Below the pieces are notes generated by a model. That model saw only the letters and a program-made list of their open reading frames with translations, was not told the origin of the DNA and searched no databases. From Amoeboaphelidium protococcarum (lineage: Eukaryota > Aphelidiomycota > Aphelidea), in NCBI GenBank assembly GCA_023515745.1, contig JALECJ010000020.1, positions 992,001 to 1,056,000 on the forward strand: a stretch of 64,000 nt of DNA, in the 5' to 3' direction. A program made the translations under genes and the position numbers. Shown piece by piece: positions 11,815 to 24,364 of the stretch. The number at the start of each line of letters is the position of its first letter. Position 1 is the stretch's first letter.

Positions 11815-12366
11815 ATGACGTTCCCTCTGAATAGCAATAATAATAGCAGTGTGACACCGAGATCACGTAGAAACCGTCTCTTTGATATGATTACAAGCAC
11901 TTAAAGCAGTGGCAGTAGCAGAAATATAACAGATCATAATATTACCATTGAAACAGGAACGGACAATTATCTAATGGCAGATGATGCAATTCTCTCCGAA
12001 GATTCTACTGGTGATGGCATGCGCATTCAAAGTATTTATTCAGAAGACTTTATAAGTGTTTAACAGCATGGCGATGTAGAAGGATCACCCGGATCCCACA
12101 ATGTTGATGCTGATAATTATGGCGCTTATGGTGAGCAAATGATAATCAGTGATGATCCTATGCATCAGTTTGCATCTGCCCTGTCCGATCGCGTAAGAGT
12201 GTCAAGAAGTCGCGCAACTGCTGAACGTAATCAAAGTGAGGATAATGGATCCGCTCGTTATAATGGAAGATAATTTACAAGACTGACTGCCAATGTTTCG
12301 ATGGATAATGCGAACATATTCTACAGGTTTTGCAATCCGGAACTATAAGAAATTGTGTTGCGTTGA
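11815..12366 (+). CDS. Hypothetical acidic, Ser/Asn-rich protein
   Basis: 183 residues from ATG to TGA with four internal TAA codons read as Gln. It has an Asn/Ser-rich N-terminus, an acidic middle and an Arg-rich segment (SDRVRVSRSRATAER). No signal peptide, membrane segment or known domain is seen. Probably a disordered intracellular protein. Composition and frame length make it likely to be real; function is unknown. Confidence 0.55.
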
Positions 12367-12464
12367 TAATTGATAATTGATGACGAGTGGATGGCATGTA
12401 TGCTATTGAAATAAATAATGATTAAAAATCAAAATAAATGTTTTATACTTACTCAACTAATCAT

Positions 12465-13037
12465 TCATCTTTGTACTGCTTCTTCAAATACCTCTTGAAT
12501 AGAAGTAGTGTGCTAATGTCCAGCATCGTTCTGTTACAGCTTTTTATCATTCAGTCGAACGCGTCTTCTCAACTTTCTCCAACAGCCGGTGCTATAATCC
12601 ATCTCGAATATGATTTAATCCAGGATGGTGTAAGTCTTGAATTCAGGAACCAGCTGGCCATCTGAGTTTATAGTTCTCGAGGATGCTGACTGTCTCTCTT
12701 CCTATCTGCGCTCCTCATGCAACAGTATTTACACCACTGGATTATTCTCAACTTCCGCAGAGACACCGTCTTCATTCAAGGGTGCTGTCAATTCCATTCT
12801 CAAAGTTCCATCTGGGAGCGTGGTTATAGTCTGAGAGGAAACATTTCTGTTGTTGATTTATTACTATGGCTATGTCGACTATGAGCCTCTCTCCCCTCTA
12901 CTCCGACGACGACTCTAAGGAGATCCCTCACCACCTAAGAAGCGCAGTATAGTCTGGCGATCTTCAAATCCCAGTTTGTTTGTATGCAGAAATATTGCAT
13001 TGAGTAACGACTCGGGAGCAGGTAAAAGTCCAGGCAT
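12465..13037 (-). CDS. Short NELF-A C-terminal-domain protein
   Basis: 190 residues. Two blocks match the C-terminal end of human NELF-A, the negative elongation factor subunit that helps pause RNA polymerase II. The first is an N-terminal helix pair (LLNAIFLHTNKLGFEDRQ then TILRFLGGEGSP), parallel to the animal MFKTANKV...KALILGFMAGS region. The second is the final strand IIFEMDYSTGCWRKLR, parallel to VFEMNYATGQWTRFKK. Between them lies an acidic, Gln/Arg-rich linker. The large N-terminal part of NELF-A is absent, so this is only the C-terminal module as a stand-alone protein. It is clearly better than a plus-strand frame across 12438-12665. Confidence 0.7.
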
Positions 13038-13378
13038 TATGTCCTCTATCTAATAAGTTTAGCTTAATGTATGTGAACACACTGAGGAATACAAAAGATT
13101 TTTCAATGTCTCTACTGTATTGCCATTTCGGGCTGAAACTATTAAAGAGGCGTTTCACCGTGACATGTTTGTCGCTGTTGTTTCAACTCGGGCTGATTTT
13201 AAGCTGCGTTTGCCTTGTTTGGATCATTTGCGTACTAATGCGAGGCTATTAATATCTCACAATTTCAGATTATTATAGTAGGCACTTTAATTTATCTTTT
13301 ATCGACTTTTTTACCTTTATATTGTGCAAACTATCCTGTTTAGTATTTAGCCTGCAAATCAACTTAGATAATAAGAGA

Positions 13379-14077
13379 ATGAAGGGAGTTAAGAAGACTA
13401 AGTCAAATGAGTAGTTGAATGCTCTTACAACTGGAAGTCGCGCATCGATTGCATAACCTTCGCCATCATTGAGTAGTATTGCCGCCTAGAATAATAATCA
13501 TTTGTCATATACATGGTTGAGATTGAGTCTGAGATTTGTTCAGTTTGTTGGCCTTATTTTCTTGATGAGCTTCTCAGGTGTCGTGAGCAGAGTAATCTTA
13601 CGTGACAATGGACTACTAGCTGCCAACATGAGCTTGATTATTCTGTGTGTGTTGATGACTTTCTCTACTGCAGGCTTGGCATTTTTGTATGTGTTAAAGT
13701 GGCTGAGTCGTCCTACAAAAGGACATGGTCTGATGTCGAAGCTGTTGAGCTTTGATGCTGTACGCGTTTTGATTATTGAAACTGTGGCTGATATGGTGTC
13801 TTCTGCAATATTGCTGATTTACTTTAGTGTATTTCTTAACTCCATTGGTGTTGGCACTAGCAGAGGAAATCAATGTCCAGCCGGCTTTAGCTTTGATTGT
13901 GACAGATTCAACTGGCTGATGACTTGGTAGTTCTTCACCTTCGCCGCCTACTTGTGCGCATTAATTGCCGATCTGGCGAGTTGGTTCAAGCTTGGGTACA
14001 AGGCTTATGGATCATCTACAAAGTACGATGACAGTACTCTTATGGAGTTGAGAAGATTGAGGATGGCCAAAACTTGA
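13379..14077 (+). CDS. Four-helix membrane protein (MARVEL-like topology)
   Basis: 232 residues: a cytosolic basic/Gln-rich N-terminus, four hydrophobic helices and a Tyr/charged tail. The loop between helices 3 and 4 carries two Cys (NQCPAGFSFDCDRF), as in MARVEL/occludin-like proteins that organise membrane patches. The fold assignment is by topology only. The frame is open upstream to 13067, but that would leave only 29 bp to the divergent neighbour, so the ATG at 13379 is preferred. A similar topology occurs in the gene at 17157-17765. Confidence 0.7.
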
Positions 14078-14264
14078 ATGTTTCATATAGTAGCATATGG
14101 AAATTGATGATCCAGTGAACTTGATAGAATCTACAGTTTTGGTAATGTTATTTTGAGCAATAGAACGACAAAAGTTGATCAATCTCTATTTTAAAAAAGT
14201 CTTATCTATAAACTTTATTTTCATCATATAATCAAATCTCCGTGGTGCAACGATTCTAAATACC

Positions 14265-15362
14265 TCACCCATCCACAGTCACTGCAACGCTATTATCAGC
14301 TGTCGTTGTCTTTGCATTCTTCTACGCTTCCCACTCACGATCACTTGCAGCTTTAGTTAGAGCTGCTTGCCTCATTTAATATTAGAATATGATTTGAGTC
14401 ACGACGCGGACCGACGTGGACGCCACCACAATAGGTAGAATATACTGTCTATATTATGGTATAGCGGCAAACAAGCCAAGAGGATCCTGAGTTAAAGCAA
14501 TGTAATTGATAGCAATGATTTCACCTAGACTCAAAACAGCTATCATTGGATCGCCATAAAAGTCAACAAACACAAACTAGATGCCACGATAAAGAGGTGT
14601 CCATAGTGCATTTACAACAGATTTGACTCTATCCTTAACGAAGCAACCACCGACAGCAAATATGATGAAGCGAACGCCTGCCATAGCCCCCAGAATAGGG
14701 AAAACTGTGCCTTGAAATGCGTATGCCGCAACAATAATGGTGATTGCTCTATTGAAGACCGATGCAATAGAAAACAGCAATGCCAATACCATAAACATAG
14801 GATCAGCGCTAGAGCTGAAGTTGAATACCTTAGGATACTTTCTAATCTACTCAAACATAGTCTTCGACGCCATAAGTAAACTAAATCCAATCGAGATTAT
14901 CTAGGAGGAGAACTCGGCAACAGTGAGCACTTGAGTTGCATCTGACGCCAACATCAGCAGAGTGTAAGATTAGAACAGGAGCATGGGAACTGCTTCCAAA
15001 GTCACCTCAATCAGCGTCGTGGAGTCAAACCATTAGGTGTATTTTTTCCATTTGTCACCTTTTTGAAGCGCTAGGTAGAAAGCAGCCAACCAGTGTCCTT
15101 AAACGAAGTTCAATACGCAACATACTAAAGCAATAGGTAACTTGCAATTAGCAATCAGACGCAATCTGAAAAGCTAAATTGCCTAAATAGTTGAAGCAAC
15201 CAAAATAATTGCCAGAGACAGTTGATAGTATACTTGATTACCGCCGCGCTGAAGAGATAGTACAACGTTATAGTCGGAAATAACATCAGCAATAGCCAAA
15301 CCACCACTAACAAAGACCATCACTCTCGAAACTTTATCTATAGCCTCGTTCTTCTTACCCAT
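14265..15362 (-). CDS. XK-related membrane protein, copy 1
   Basis: 365 residues, polytopic. The features ADVISDYNVVLSL near the N-terminus and TLIEVTLEAVPMLLFQSYTL in the middle resemble the XK/XKR family, whose members (XKR8, CED-8) scramble phospholipids between membrane leaflets or help bulk lipid transfer. The C-terminal tail is charged and cytosolic. Long stretches are nearly identical to the neighbour at 15762-16877 (NRA.TIIVAAYAFQGTVF), so the two arose by tandem duplication. XK family assignment is by motif and topology, moderate confidence. Confidence 0.7.
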
Positions 15363-15761
15363 GACTATTGCAAACTAAGTTAAGTTCTATTTTATTGTTA
15401 TGGCGAGTATTAATTATATTGACGGCAAAGATACAAAGATGGATGAGGCCAGCTTTTTGCCATATTAATAGTTATAATTTACAAGGCTTTGCATAGCAAC
15501 GCCCCTTGTATGAGAACACCATTGCCATGAATTTCAGCGCCCGTCACTTTGCCGCAAGACTAGCTATAACTTCCTGGAAAGCTTGCATCCACCGGCCTAA
15601 CTATATACGAATTAATTAAAATTTAACTAATGAAAAACTTATTATAAAATTGTTGCTGTAACGAAGACTCGTTCAACGATTACCAACCGCATAAACTTAA
15701 GAGACATCTAAACATCAATCTATAATTCGAGCTCATCACATCATTACAAATACAAACGTAT
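15363..15761. other. Spacer between the tandem XK-related genes
   Basis: 399 bp, presumably the promoter of copy 1 and the 3' region of copy 2. No small gene or repeat recognised. Confidence 0.45.
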
Positions 15762-16877
15762 TCATGCTTATCCTTGGGTTTACACTTGCGCAGTCTTACC
15801 AACGTCCTTTTCAGCGATAGTAACAGCGACAGCATCTTTTGCAGTCGAGGCCTTCCTGGCTTCATCACTTGCACGTTCGGCAGCAGCCTTCACTTTTGCG
15901 GCTTCATTCATGCGATAAGTCAAAATTCCTTGCGTTATTACGCGTACAATAGTGGCTGGAATAACAATAGGTGCTATTAATCCCGTGTATTGTGGAATAG
16001 CGGACAATCGGCCTTGAGGATCTTACTGAACGGCGACTGCATTGATGACAATGACTTCAATCAAACTAATTACTGCTATAATGGAATCGCCATAGAAATC
16101 CACAAACACGTATTAGATGCCGCGATAGAACGGCTGCCAAACTCCACTTTATAAAGCCACTCTATTATTCAAAAATCTGAAGTTTTAATATGCAAAAACA
16201 ATAAACCTTGCGGCAGTCATAATACCCAAGATAACAAACACGGTTCCTTGGAAAGCATACGCTGCAACAATGATAGTGACTGCTCTATTGAACACTGAGG
16301 ACACTGCAAACAGAAATGACAGCAGTAAAAACTTTGCATCGAAGAAGGAGTCAAATCCAAAAGCCTTTGGGTAATTCCTGATATGATCAAACAGACTCTT
16401 GGAGGACATGAGCAAACTGGTCACAATCGACAACATCTGGGCAGACAACTCATTCCCATTCAATACTTGTGTGGGATCAGACGCCAACATCAGCAACGTG
16501 TATGATTGAAACAACAGCATGGGCACAGACTCTAGCGTAACTTCAATCAATGTATTCGACTCGAACCACTCAGAATAATATTTCCATTCGTCTCCATCTC
16601 CTAGACAGTGATAGAAAGCAAACAGCCACTAACCTTGAACGTAATTCAACACGCAGCAAATAAGCGCCACCATCCTACTCTACCCAGTGACGGCACTCAT
16701 TCTGTAGAGTTGAACCGAGCCAATCGTGGCAGCCACCAAGATTATACCTAAAGACAGTTGGTAATACACCTGGTTGCCACCGTTATACAGCGAAAGTACA
16801 ACGTTGTAATCAGACGCCACATCAGCGATAGCAAGGCCACCGCTAACAAACACCATCAGCCTTGAAAACAATGACAT
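15762..16877 (-). CDS. XK-related membrane protein, copy 2
   Basis: 371 residues, tandem paralogue of 14265-15362. It shares the N-terminal VMVFVSGGLAIADV block (here LMVFVSGG...), the VTLESVPMLLFQSYTLLMLA segment and the AYAFQGTVF helix. The C-terminal tail is Ala/Lys-rich (EAAKVKAAAERASDEARK) and likely helical, unlike that of copy 1. It ends with a Gln-rich tail through two TAA codons before TGA. Probable role: lipid movement across membranes, by analogy with the family; direct evidence is limited to sequence pattern. Confidence 0.7.
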
Positions 16878-17156
16878 TTTGCTAGTAATTAACCAACTCG
16901 AATAAAATCAAGTGTATACTAATTAAAATTATAATTGAATTGTTTTCAGCTGGAAGATAAGCAAATGAGTAATTCCAAACATACAATACACAAAATCGAT
17001 TCTCAATCTATTAATTGCTGCATTCTCGATGCATAGTTACCGTCCCTAATCGACCTGATATCTAAGAATGTGTATAGAAATTCAAGCGGAACTGAATCTT
17101 GATGAGCAACAGTGTTCGTAAAAGGTATACACATGGAAAATCTATTACCTCAAATT

Positions 17157-17765
17157 TCACTTCATGCTGGAACGAATAAATAAAAGGATGCTACTAATGG
17201 CCCATAGAACGGCCAAATAGGAGCAGAATTCCACCACAGTTTCCATTGATTGACACGACATTACACCGCTCAATGAGCCGCGTCTTTAACCAGCAGTGGA
17301 ATGAAGAAATTACTAAGCCTAGTCCATAGCTGATGTCAAATATAATTAAAACATACCAATTACACCGGAATTATTAAGATTACGTGATCCTGAACATACA
17401 CCTTGGTACGAATTCTTAATGGAGGAACGGCAGTAGACGAAAAATGAACCAATAACCAAATCTCTCACAGAATTAACCATGAACTTTGCCGAACTATCAT
17501 GCTGCATAAACGTTGACCACGAGTGAATACTGAGCAGCGGCGCCAGAAGGCAGAGCATGCCGGCAGAAATGACATTGCGCAAATTGTCAGTTTACACCAA
17601 CAGAGATCTATCTTACAAGGCGGTAATGACATAGAATGCATAGAAACTGGCGCCAATCTACACCAGACGGACTAGACTATGGCAAATGTTCATACTCAGC
17701 GATAGAAAGCTCTTGCTATTCGCTGCCTTCTCTAGGGTATTATCTACTTGATTTATTTCGCTCAT
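17157..17765 (-). CDS. Four-helix membrane protein of unknown function
   Basis: 202 residues with four hydrophobic helices: near the N-terminus (ICHSLVRLVQIGASFYAF), two in the middle, and one C-terminal (SYLAVLWAISSILLFI). A Cys-containing hydrophilic loop precedes the last helix. The start is the ATG at the head of an acidic cytosolic segment, and the stop is TGA. The layout resembles the gene at 13379 and MARVEL-type proteins, but no sequence signature is decisive. Confidence 0.65.
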
Positions 17766-17987
17766 TATTTATGAAGTTTCAAGTAGCGTGTTAAAATATT
17801 AGGACAGATAATTAGTCTACCGATTTATTATATGCGGTTGAAAGAAACTGAATTCAAGCACGGACGTTTAGCTGTTTTGTCAATAGTATCTTGTTTAAGC
17901 CTAGTAAACAACTGTAGTAAAGACGCGTAAAGATACTAAATAGGAGCACAACTATATTTTACATAATCCTTGACAAAAATGTATCAA

Positions 17988-18731
17988 TCATTACTACTCC
18001 AAAGTTGTGATAAAGCACTATAATACTCTTATACCCGCTATTCTACACAAACTCAATTCGTAAACATTTAATATTGAACATTTTAGAAGAACCACGTCCA
18101 TACCCTAATCATCAAATCTCTAATTATGCTCATTCCATACGGACATGAGATCGGAGAGTTCAGAAGACTCTAAATCTACCGAATGGCTTCTCATATAATG
18201 ATCCAAAAGTAACTTTGAAGCAATTACAAGCTGCTGCAAAGAACTAAATGTATCCATAGTATCAGAGAGGAAGTTTGAGAGATGCTTAAGAGAATACAGT
18301 TCTTGGCTGTTAATATCACAAGCCTTGAGTGATAGCAGGCAGAATGACACGGACTTGAGATTCTATTTACACTTACGCGACTGTTCAATAGCCACTTCAT
18401 CTAATGTGATGAGCTTCTGAATAGTTTCCTCATACAAAGAGTGGATCTTGATTAGCAGACTGCGTTATAGAATTTCTTTGGAGTCAGTGTATAGAAAATC
18501 CGCGTCCACATCAGCCAGTGATACGACATCAAACTGATGCGAATAATTTAAAATCGCGTCCAATTTCGATATCACCATTTGTATTCCGAACCTCACACTA
18601 TAAAAATCATTCTACAATACAGCCAGACAATGGATTAGCTACTTGTACCCAGTCAACACGACTTGACGCGTATTAATCGGCCGTTTCACATTGGATCCAG
18701 AAGCTTTCGATGACTTTCCCTTTTTGGGCAT
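17988..18731 (-). CDS. Hypothetical helical protein, weakly AIRIM/C1orf109-like
   Basis: 247 residues starting MPKKGKSSKASGSNVK, a basic head, then almost entirely predicted helix. The stretch LSDTMDTFSSLQQLVIASKL followed by a Leu/Trp pattern vaguely parallels the C-terminal helix pattern of AIRIM, a ribosome-maturation factor. That resemblance is weak and could be chance. It ends TAG TAA TGA. Five internal TAR codons sit within a coherent helical sequence, so the gene itself looks real. Confidence 0.6.
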
Positions 18732-18860
18732 TTTTGTGATTCCTTCTCCTTTTTTTATCTGGAAGAGCAACGAGAATTTTATTCAACTCAACTCAGTTTT
18801 ATTTATTCATCTTTGGAAAGTTAGCATTAGGACTTGGAATCATTCGTTAAATTAGCAATT

Positions 18861-20846
18861 ATGAGAAGAGCAGTGAAAGACGTTTCCAGATTGAATTATG
18901 CACCTGGATGGGCACCACCTGCTGATGGAGATGATGACCTGGATTTGACGCGCGATGAACACCCAGCAATGAAAGAGATGAATAGAGCTCACTTGGTAGC
19001 GGCTGGTGTTGGTACTATTGCTGGGGAGAAGAAGAAGTAGTATGGTGGAGGCGGTGGTGGTAGTTATAGCAGAGTAGCATCAGTCCCACCTAAAGGGCGT
19101 AATGGATTGCCCCTCTCTGCATCGACTTACACTCTGGGCAATTATGGAGCTCCTGCAAAGCCTCCCTCATTTGGGCCTAAGAAGAAGAGTGTTACAAATT
19201 TCCCCGGCTTGTCAGACAACAATAGTGTCACCAAGAATCCTTATTCTGATCTAGGGAAGCTCAATGCTGCCAAGAAACCGTACAAGTTGCAGTCACAACC
19301 GCCCAAATTGCGGATCTAGTAAGCTCATTTGCCGAAATACCAACTCCTGGGCAATGATCAGGCACTCGGCTCATCATGGGGAACTCAATCCACCAAGATT
19401 AATACTAATTACGTCCATGATCAAGATTTTAAAATTCCATCACCAACAGTGTTGAAGAACAAGGGTCTCTTTGATAATCTTCCACTGCCCAGATCTGGTG
19501 ATAGACGCGATCCTCGTCACAGCTCTGATTATAAAGATGACGGACTTGGATTTGGGAGGCAGTTTGAAGATATGCGGAGATAGGAAGATCGCAAGTAGCC
19601 AGAGTATCGTGATTTGGATGCCAATGGCAAATACATTAGAAGCAGCGTTCTTGAGAGGATGATGAGTGATGAAGAGGAGGAATCAAAATTAGTGGATAAT
19701 GAACTACCAGTACTTCCCAATAAGAATTTCAATCCGTATGAAGAGTGGGGTATGCCTTTGCAGAATGGGTCTTAGAAAAGTACCACTAAGTAATCTGCAG
19801 TAGCGGTTAATAATGGCGCTGTTGGTATTTCCGCATCATCGAAGACTGACCTTAAATCAACTTATTCAAATGTCGTATAGTCTGATACTACTTAAGTAGT
19901 TAAGATTACTGAGAAGAAGTCCACGTCTAAAAGAGTATTTAGCTCGTACGGCGACAACTCTGCCGCTGTGGCAATGTCATTTGGATAATCAACTGCGACT
20001 GTCACCACTGAGAAATCTGACTCCGCCTAGAATGGCCGTTTAGGAGAATATCTGCTCAATGGTGGTAGTATGGTGTCATCTAAGAATTCAGTGACGAGTC
20101 CTCTGAACGCAGACGCTGTTGAATTTCAAATTCCATCTGGTGTTCTGTCTACATAAACATCTTCGGGTGTGAATTCTGTCAATGGCTTTGTTATGTAGTA
20201 GCAGCAGTAACAGAAGGAGTAATAAAGCATATTCTCCATGATTTCGAATGGCTAAAGTGATTAGGTGTCCAATCCATTCTCCGCTGCCTCTTCAGTATAA
20301 TAACAAAAGCCTCGACGTAAAAGCGTGTTAAGCGCTGATGCTTCTGAGTTTGAGCCATCATCAAGTTAAATTACTGCTTCTGGTGGTCTGATCAATGATT
20401 TGCAGCGTCTTGCCGTAATGGAGCTAGAGGATGGTGAATGTACCGATCAGTCAGTGTCTCCGAAATTATAATCGGTGGATCTTACTGAATAGCCATAATC
20501 TTAGTCATAAGATAAGCAGCTTTAATCGCAAGATCCTTCTGTAGCTAAATCATAACTAAATGGAGACGGTGGCCGTAAGAATTCTATGAACTCATTTATT
20601 GCCATCACCAATCTATTAGTCGCCGATTCAAATGATCGAGGCCAGCTATAGATCGAGTTCTAGGTTGGAGTGGATATAGATGACACTGAGGTCGAGGTTC
20701 CGTTTAAGCTATGTGAAAAGGATGATGCCGGTGCTATAGCCAGATGTTTCCGTGTTGTCTTTTAGTAGAATCGTAACTGGGAGCGACATTTGCTTGACTA
20801 TATCAACTAGCTTCGCAATGATCATCTAAAGAGTGAATCTTCCTGA
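18861..20846 (+). CDS. Large disordered protein with a small C-terminal folded domain
   Basis: 661 residues. The first 560 are low-complexity: basic patches, poly-Gln stretches encoded by mixed TAG/CAG/TAA, and many Ser/Asn. The N-terminal block (RLNYAPGWAPPADGDDDLDL) looks conserved-like. The last ~80 residues form a compact region (VGVDIDDTEVEVPFKLCEKD... HLLDYINQLR) that faintly recalls the PFU/ubiquitin-binding style fold; this is speculative. The start is the first ATG in frame. No catalytic motif is seen. Possibly an RNA-granule or scaffold protein, unproven. Confidence 0.65.
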
Positions 20847-21014
20847 ACTAATTACATCAGTATCATACAATAATACATTTTCATTTTATTTTGCATTGAA
20901 GTTCATAAGTAGCTTTTTGCGATGTAACAGCAGGCTTACAACGAAAGCGACCCTTCCCTTTAGTAAAAACTATCAAAATTACGATTTTAAATAAATATCA
21001 ATCCAAAAGTAATA

Positions 21015-23252
21015 ATGGATCCAAGGTTTAGAAAACAGAAAAAGAATAATATCAAAGTGGCCGTGGATGATAGATTCAAGAGTCTTTTAAATGATCCAGA
21101 GTTTGATTCTATTGATGTGAATGGTGTTGGTGCTAGTTAAGGTGTAGAAAGTAGACGCGTCGTTGATAAGTATGGGCGCTCTCTCAAGTCTAATAGAATT
21201 CGCAAAGATTAAATATCTACGCGTCAACGTTCTGGTATTATTGGTAAATTGTATGAGCTTGGATAGTAGAAGTCTGAAGAGATAGATGCTCCGGCTGGTA
21301 TACCGGATGATATTGAGTATAGCGATGATGTTGAGTCTCCAGCTGTCGATTTGGCTCGCGGCATTGGTATAGCTTCTGATTCTGATTCCGATTCTGACAG
21401 CGATATTCAGTAATAGGAAGAGAGGGCATACATCAGTAACGTAGATGGAGATAGTGAAGAAGATGGTAATTTTGATATAGTGTAAATGAGCAAGGATGCT
21501 GTAGATAGTGATGACAGCGAAGAAGTGGTTGATGAGATGTAGATTCTGGATCAAGTGCCTGACAGAGTACCCATAATGGAGGATGCCACACCGCGTCTCG
21601 CTCTTGTCAATGTCGATTGGGACAATCTGAACAGTCACGATATTATGCGAATTATGAACGCGTTTAAACCTGCAGGTGGATCCGTGTTGAAAGTCGCTGT
21701 GTATAAGAGTTCGTTTGGCTAGAAGCGCATGGCTGAAGAGGAACTATATGGACCTCCGAAAGAAATCTTTAATTCTTCATAAAATGGCAAGGCTGATGAT
21801 GATAATCAATCTGAGTATGACGATAATGACGAGGAATATCAATCAGAGGATTTAGAAGATTAGCTCCAATCATCTGATGGTCAGAATAATAAGCTGCTAT
21901 AAAATAGTTCTCATGAAGAGACTTTCAATGTGGTGGCTTTACGAAAGTACCAGCTTGAACGTTTGAGGTATTATTACGCCATAATTACGTGCGATTCCAA
22001 GGAGACATCGAGTGCTATCTACTAGGAATGTGATTAGTTGGAATTTGAACATTCCACAACTCAGCTGGATCTTAGATTTGTGCCAGAGGAAGAGTAGTTT
22101 AACGAGGATGACATTAGGGACTAGTGCTCATTTGAAAATTTTGATCAAGCGAATTAAAAGAATTCTCGTTCCATAGTCACAGAACTTCGTAATAAGGCTA
22201 ATCAGACTAATTATCTTGGCTACAGTGCTGTGAAATGCAGTTGGGATGATGATGCTCCGGAGCGAAAGGTTATGAAGAAGAAGTGGACTAAAGAGGAGTT
22301 GTAGCAGATTGATTTTAATACTTATCTAGCCAGCGATGTGTCTTTATCATCATCATCGTCTTCTGGGGAAGAAGATGATACGGATTTAAGCAATGAAAGT
22401 GACGCAGAAAATTAACAAGAAGATGTTCTCAATTCAGGCCAAGTCAATGGCAGTAATAGTTAATCTTTCAATTAAATCACTAAGCAGAAGAAGAGCAAGA
22501 AGAACAAAGGGAACAAGAAGGAGGCAATAAGAAGCAAGTACCTGAGTTTATTGCAAGGTGAAGGTAGTGATTCGGATTCTAATGCGGATGGTAATGGAAG
22601 TGATGGCAGTATGCAAGAGGAGATGGAGATATCGTTTGCACCTGGTCTATCTGACGTGGCTTAAAAGCTGCTAGATGCAAAGAAGTAGCGTGAGCAGTAG
22701 CAAGGAGAGACTGTATTTGAAAAGTATTTGAGGGAGAAGAGTGAGAAGAGGAAGGAGTTGAAGAAGTAGAAAAAGTCTTAGTAGCTTGCTGATGATGGCC
22801 GCAAAGATGTGGACTACGATGATGATGATATACCTGCCGACTATCGGAATGATGCATTCTTTCAGCAGGACATTTATGGCACAGATTTTGATGCTCCTGG
22901 GCATCAGGTTTCCGCTACTGTTGCTAAAAGGCCAAGTAAGACATCAAAGAAGCGAAAGTCTGATTAAAAGGATGTTGGCGGTAATAACACCGACCTGGAA
23001 CTCTTAATGCTGGATGAACGTTTCGATGGTAATCAGCAAGAAGACTCTGAAGAAGATTTCAGTTATCGCAAGAGTAAAAAGGGTAATAAGAAGAAGCACA
23101 AGCAGAAAAAGTTAAAAGGTGCTAACGACCAGTCTTCTTAACAGCCTCCGTATGAGATTGACGATCGCTTTAAGGCATTGCGGGACAATCCAGAATATGC
23201 TTTAGACCCGACTAGTAGTAAATTTCAAGAGATGAAAAAGGCTTTGAAATGA
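21015..23252 (+). CDS. ESF1: ESF1, nucleolar pre-rRNA processing factor
   Basis: 745 residues, within the family range (yeast 628, human 851). ESF1 is needed for early cleavages of pre-rRNA to make 18S rRNA in the nucleolus. The N-terminus has DPRFRKQK and VDDRFKSLLNDPEF. The central part (LALVNVDWDNLNSHDIMRIM) is the typical RRM-like entry, followed by acidic/Lys-rich tracts. The C-terminal NUC153 motif is IDDRFKALRDNPEYALDPTS then FQEMKKALK. Dozens of TAR codons. Its stop lies only 34 bp from the stop of the convergent REX4 gene. Confidence 0.95.
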
Positions 23253-23286
23253 ACAGTTATTAGGCAATATATTCAAAATTCATAGA

Positions 23287-24123
23287 TCAAGAGTACATTC
23301 TTTATTGCTATTATTATTTCCTAGAAGAGGATTTCTTTAATGATGATTGAGATGGTGGTGGTGGACAATGCTTATCCCAGTCCAGTTTGACAGTCTTGAA
23401 AAGTTCCATGACACTGCGCGCATCTTCAATACTACAATGACCGACACTATGGCTGGTACTGGCAGCATTCTAAATCTCTTTCTGTAGCACCTTCTCACAC
23501 AGCAACTTCAGACCAGGAGTCCGTCCATGAGGTGTCAACTTACGAAATGGCGCGTACCGTGACGTGTCTCTGATCATATGCGGTGGATGTGATAGTTACA
23601 GAGCCTTGAAATCAGAATGAACACTATGACCAACCACAATCTTATCCCTAATCAGAGCATACACCTATCTCTATACGCTCCTGAAATCTCGTCCGTCTTT
23701 CAAATGATGAGGCAGGATACCGCTGACAGCTGTTCTATAATCGGTGACTGGCTTGTGACATTTAACATAGGTATCCAGTAGAACATGACCGTGATAATTG
23801 ACAATTGATACTCGCGCCAGTGCTGACTACAATCCATTAGCGCCAATCCCCACCATCTCACAATCTATCGCCACGTACTTGCCCACTTTCTTCGTATCAG
23901 TCGGACTGTAATTGGTGGTTCGCATCCGTCTTTTGCTTCCCTGCTATTACAGCTATTCCATCAGCTCAGTCTCCTATTAGCGAAAAGTCTCTGCCAACTC
24001 TTCTGGATCCACCACCTCAGCCTACCTTCCATCTCTCTACTATCGCTCGGGGTCCACATTGCCTGTAAACAGCTCATCCCTCTACCCATACTATTTCACA
24101 AGCTCATTAATATCTATATCCAT
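23287..24123 (-). CDS. REX4: REX4-type 3'-5' RNA exonuclease
   Basis: 278 residues with a DEDDh RNase-T-like domain. Exonuclease motif I is [10 protein letters not shown] with the acidic pair near residues 97-99; motif II carries [10 protein letters not shown]; motif III is [17 protein letters not shown]4 acts in pre-rRNA processing in the nucleus. The N-terminal third is Gln-rich, almost all from TAG/TAA. The sequence QQQQQRMYS before TGA at the end contains a string of TAA/TAG codons. Neighbours ESF1 and NOP9 act in the same process. Confidence 0.9.
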
Positions 24124-24364
24124 CTCTCACACCCTTAATACTTTGTGTAATTGCTATAATCTCTTACAATACTATTTAATGCAGGACTTTCACAATCTCT
24201 CGCTGAGTAAAAACGCTCAAAGATTTTGATAAATTTTCAACTTTATTAACGAAAGCTTTCATTGTATTTTTTCATAATCTGATATCTATATCACACTCGT
24301 TAAACTTGGAGTTTTTAAATATCGAAATATAGAATTTTTGTCTTTAGTGTCTGCATAAGTGAAT

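Noticed and set aside
12438..12834. Plus-strand frames with a signal-like start opposite the NELF-A-like gene
   Set aside because: The minus strand shows recognisable NELF-A C-terminal blocks in one continuous frame; the plus frames break twice and match nothing.
13067..13378. Upstream extension of the four-helix protein at 13379
   Set aside because: The frame is open, but using it would leave 29 bp for two divergent promoters, and the added residues look like translated leader.
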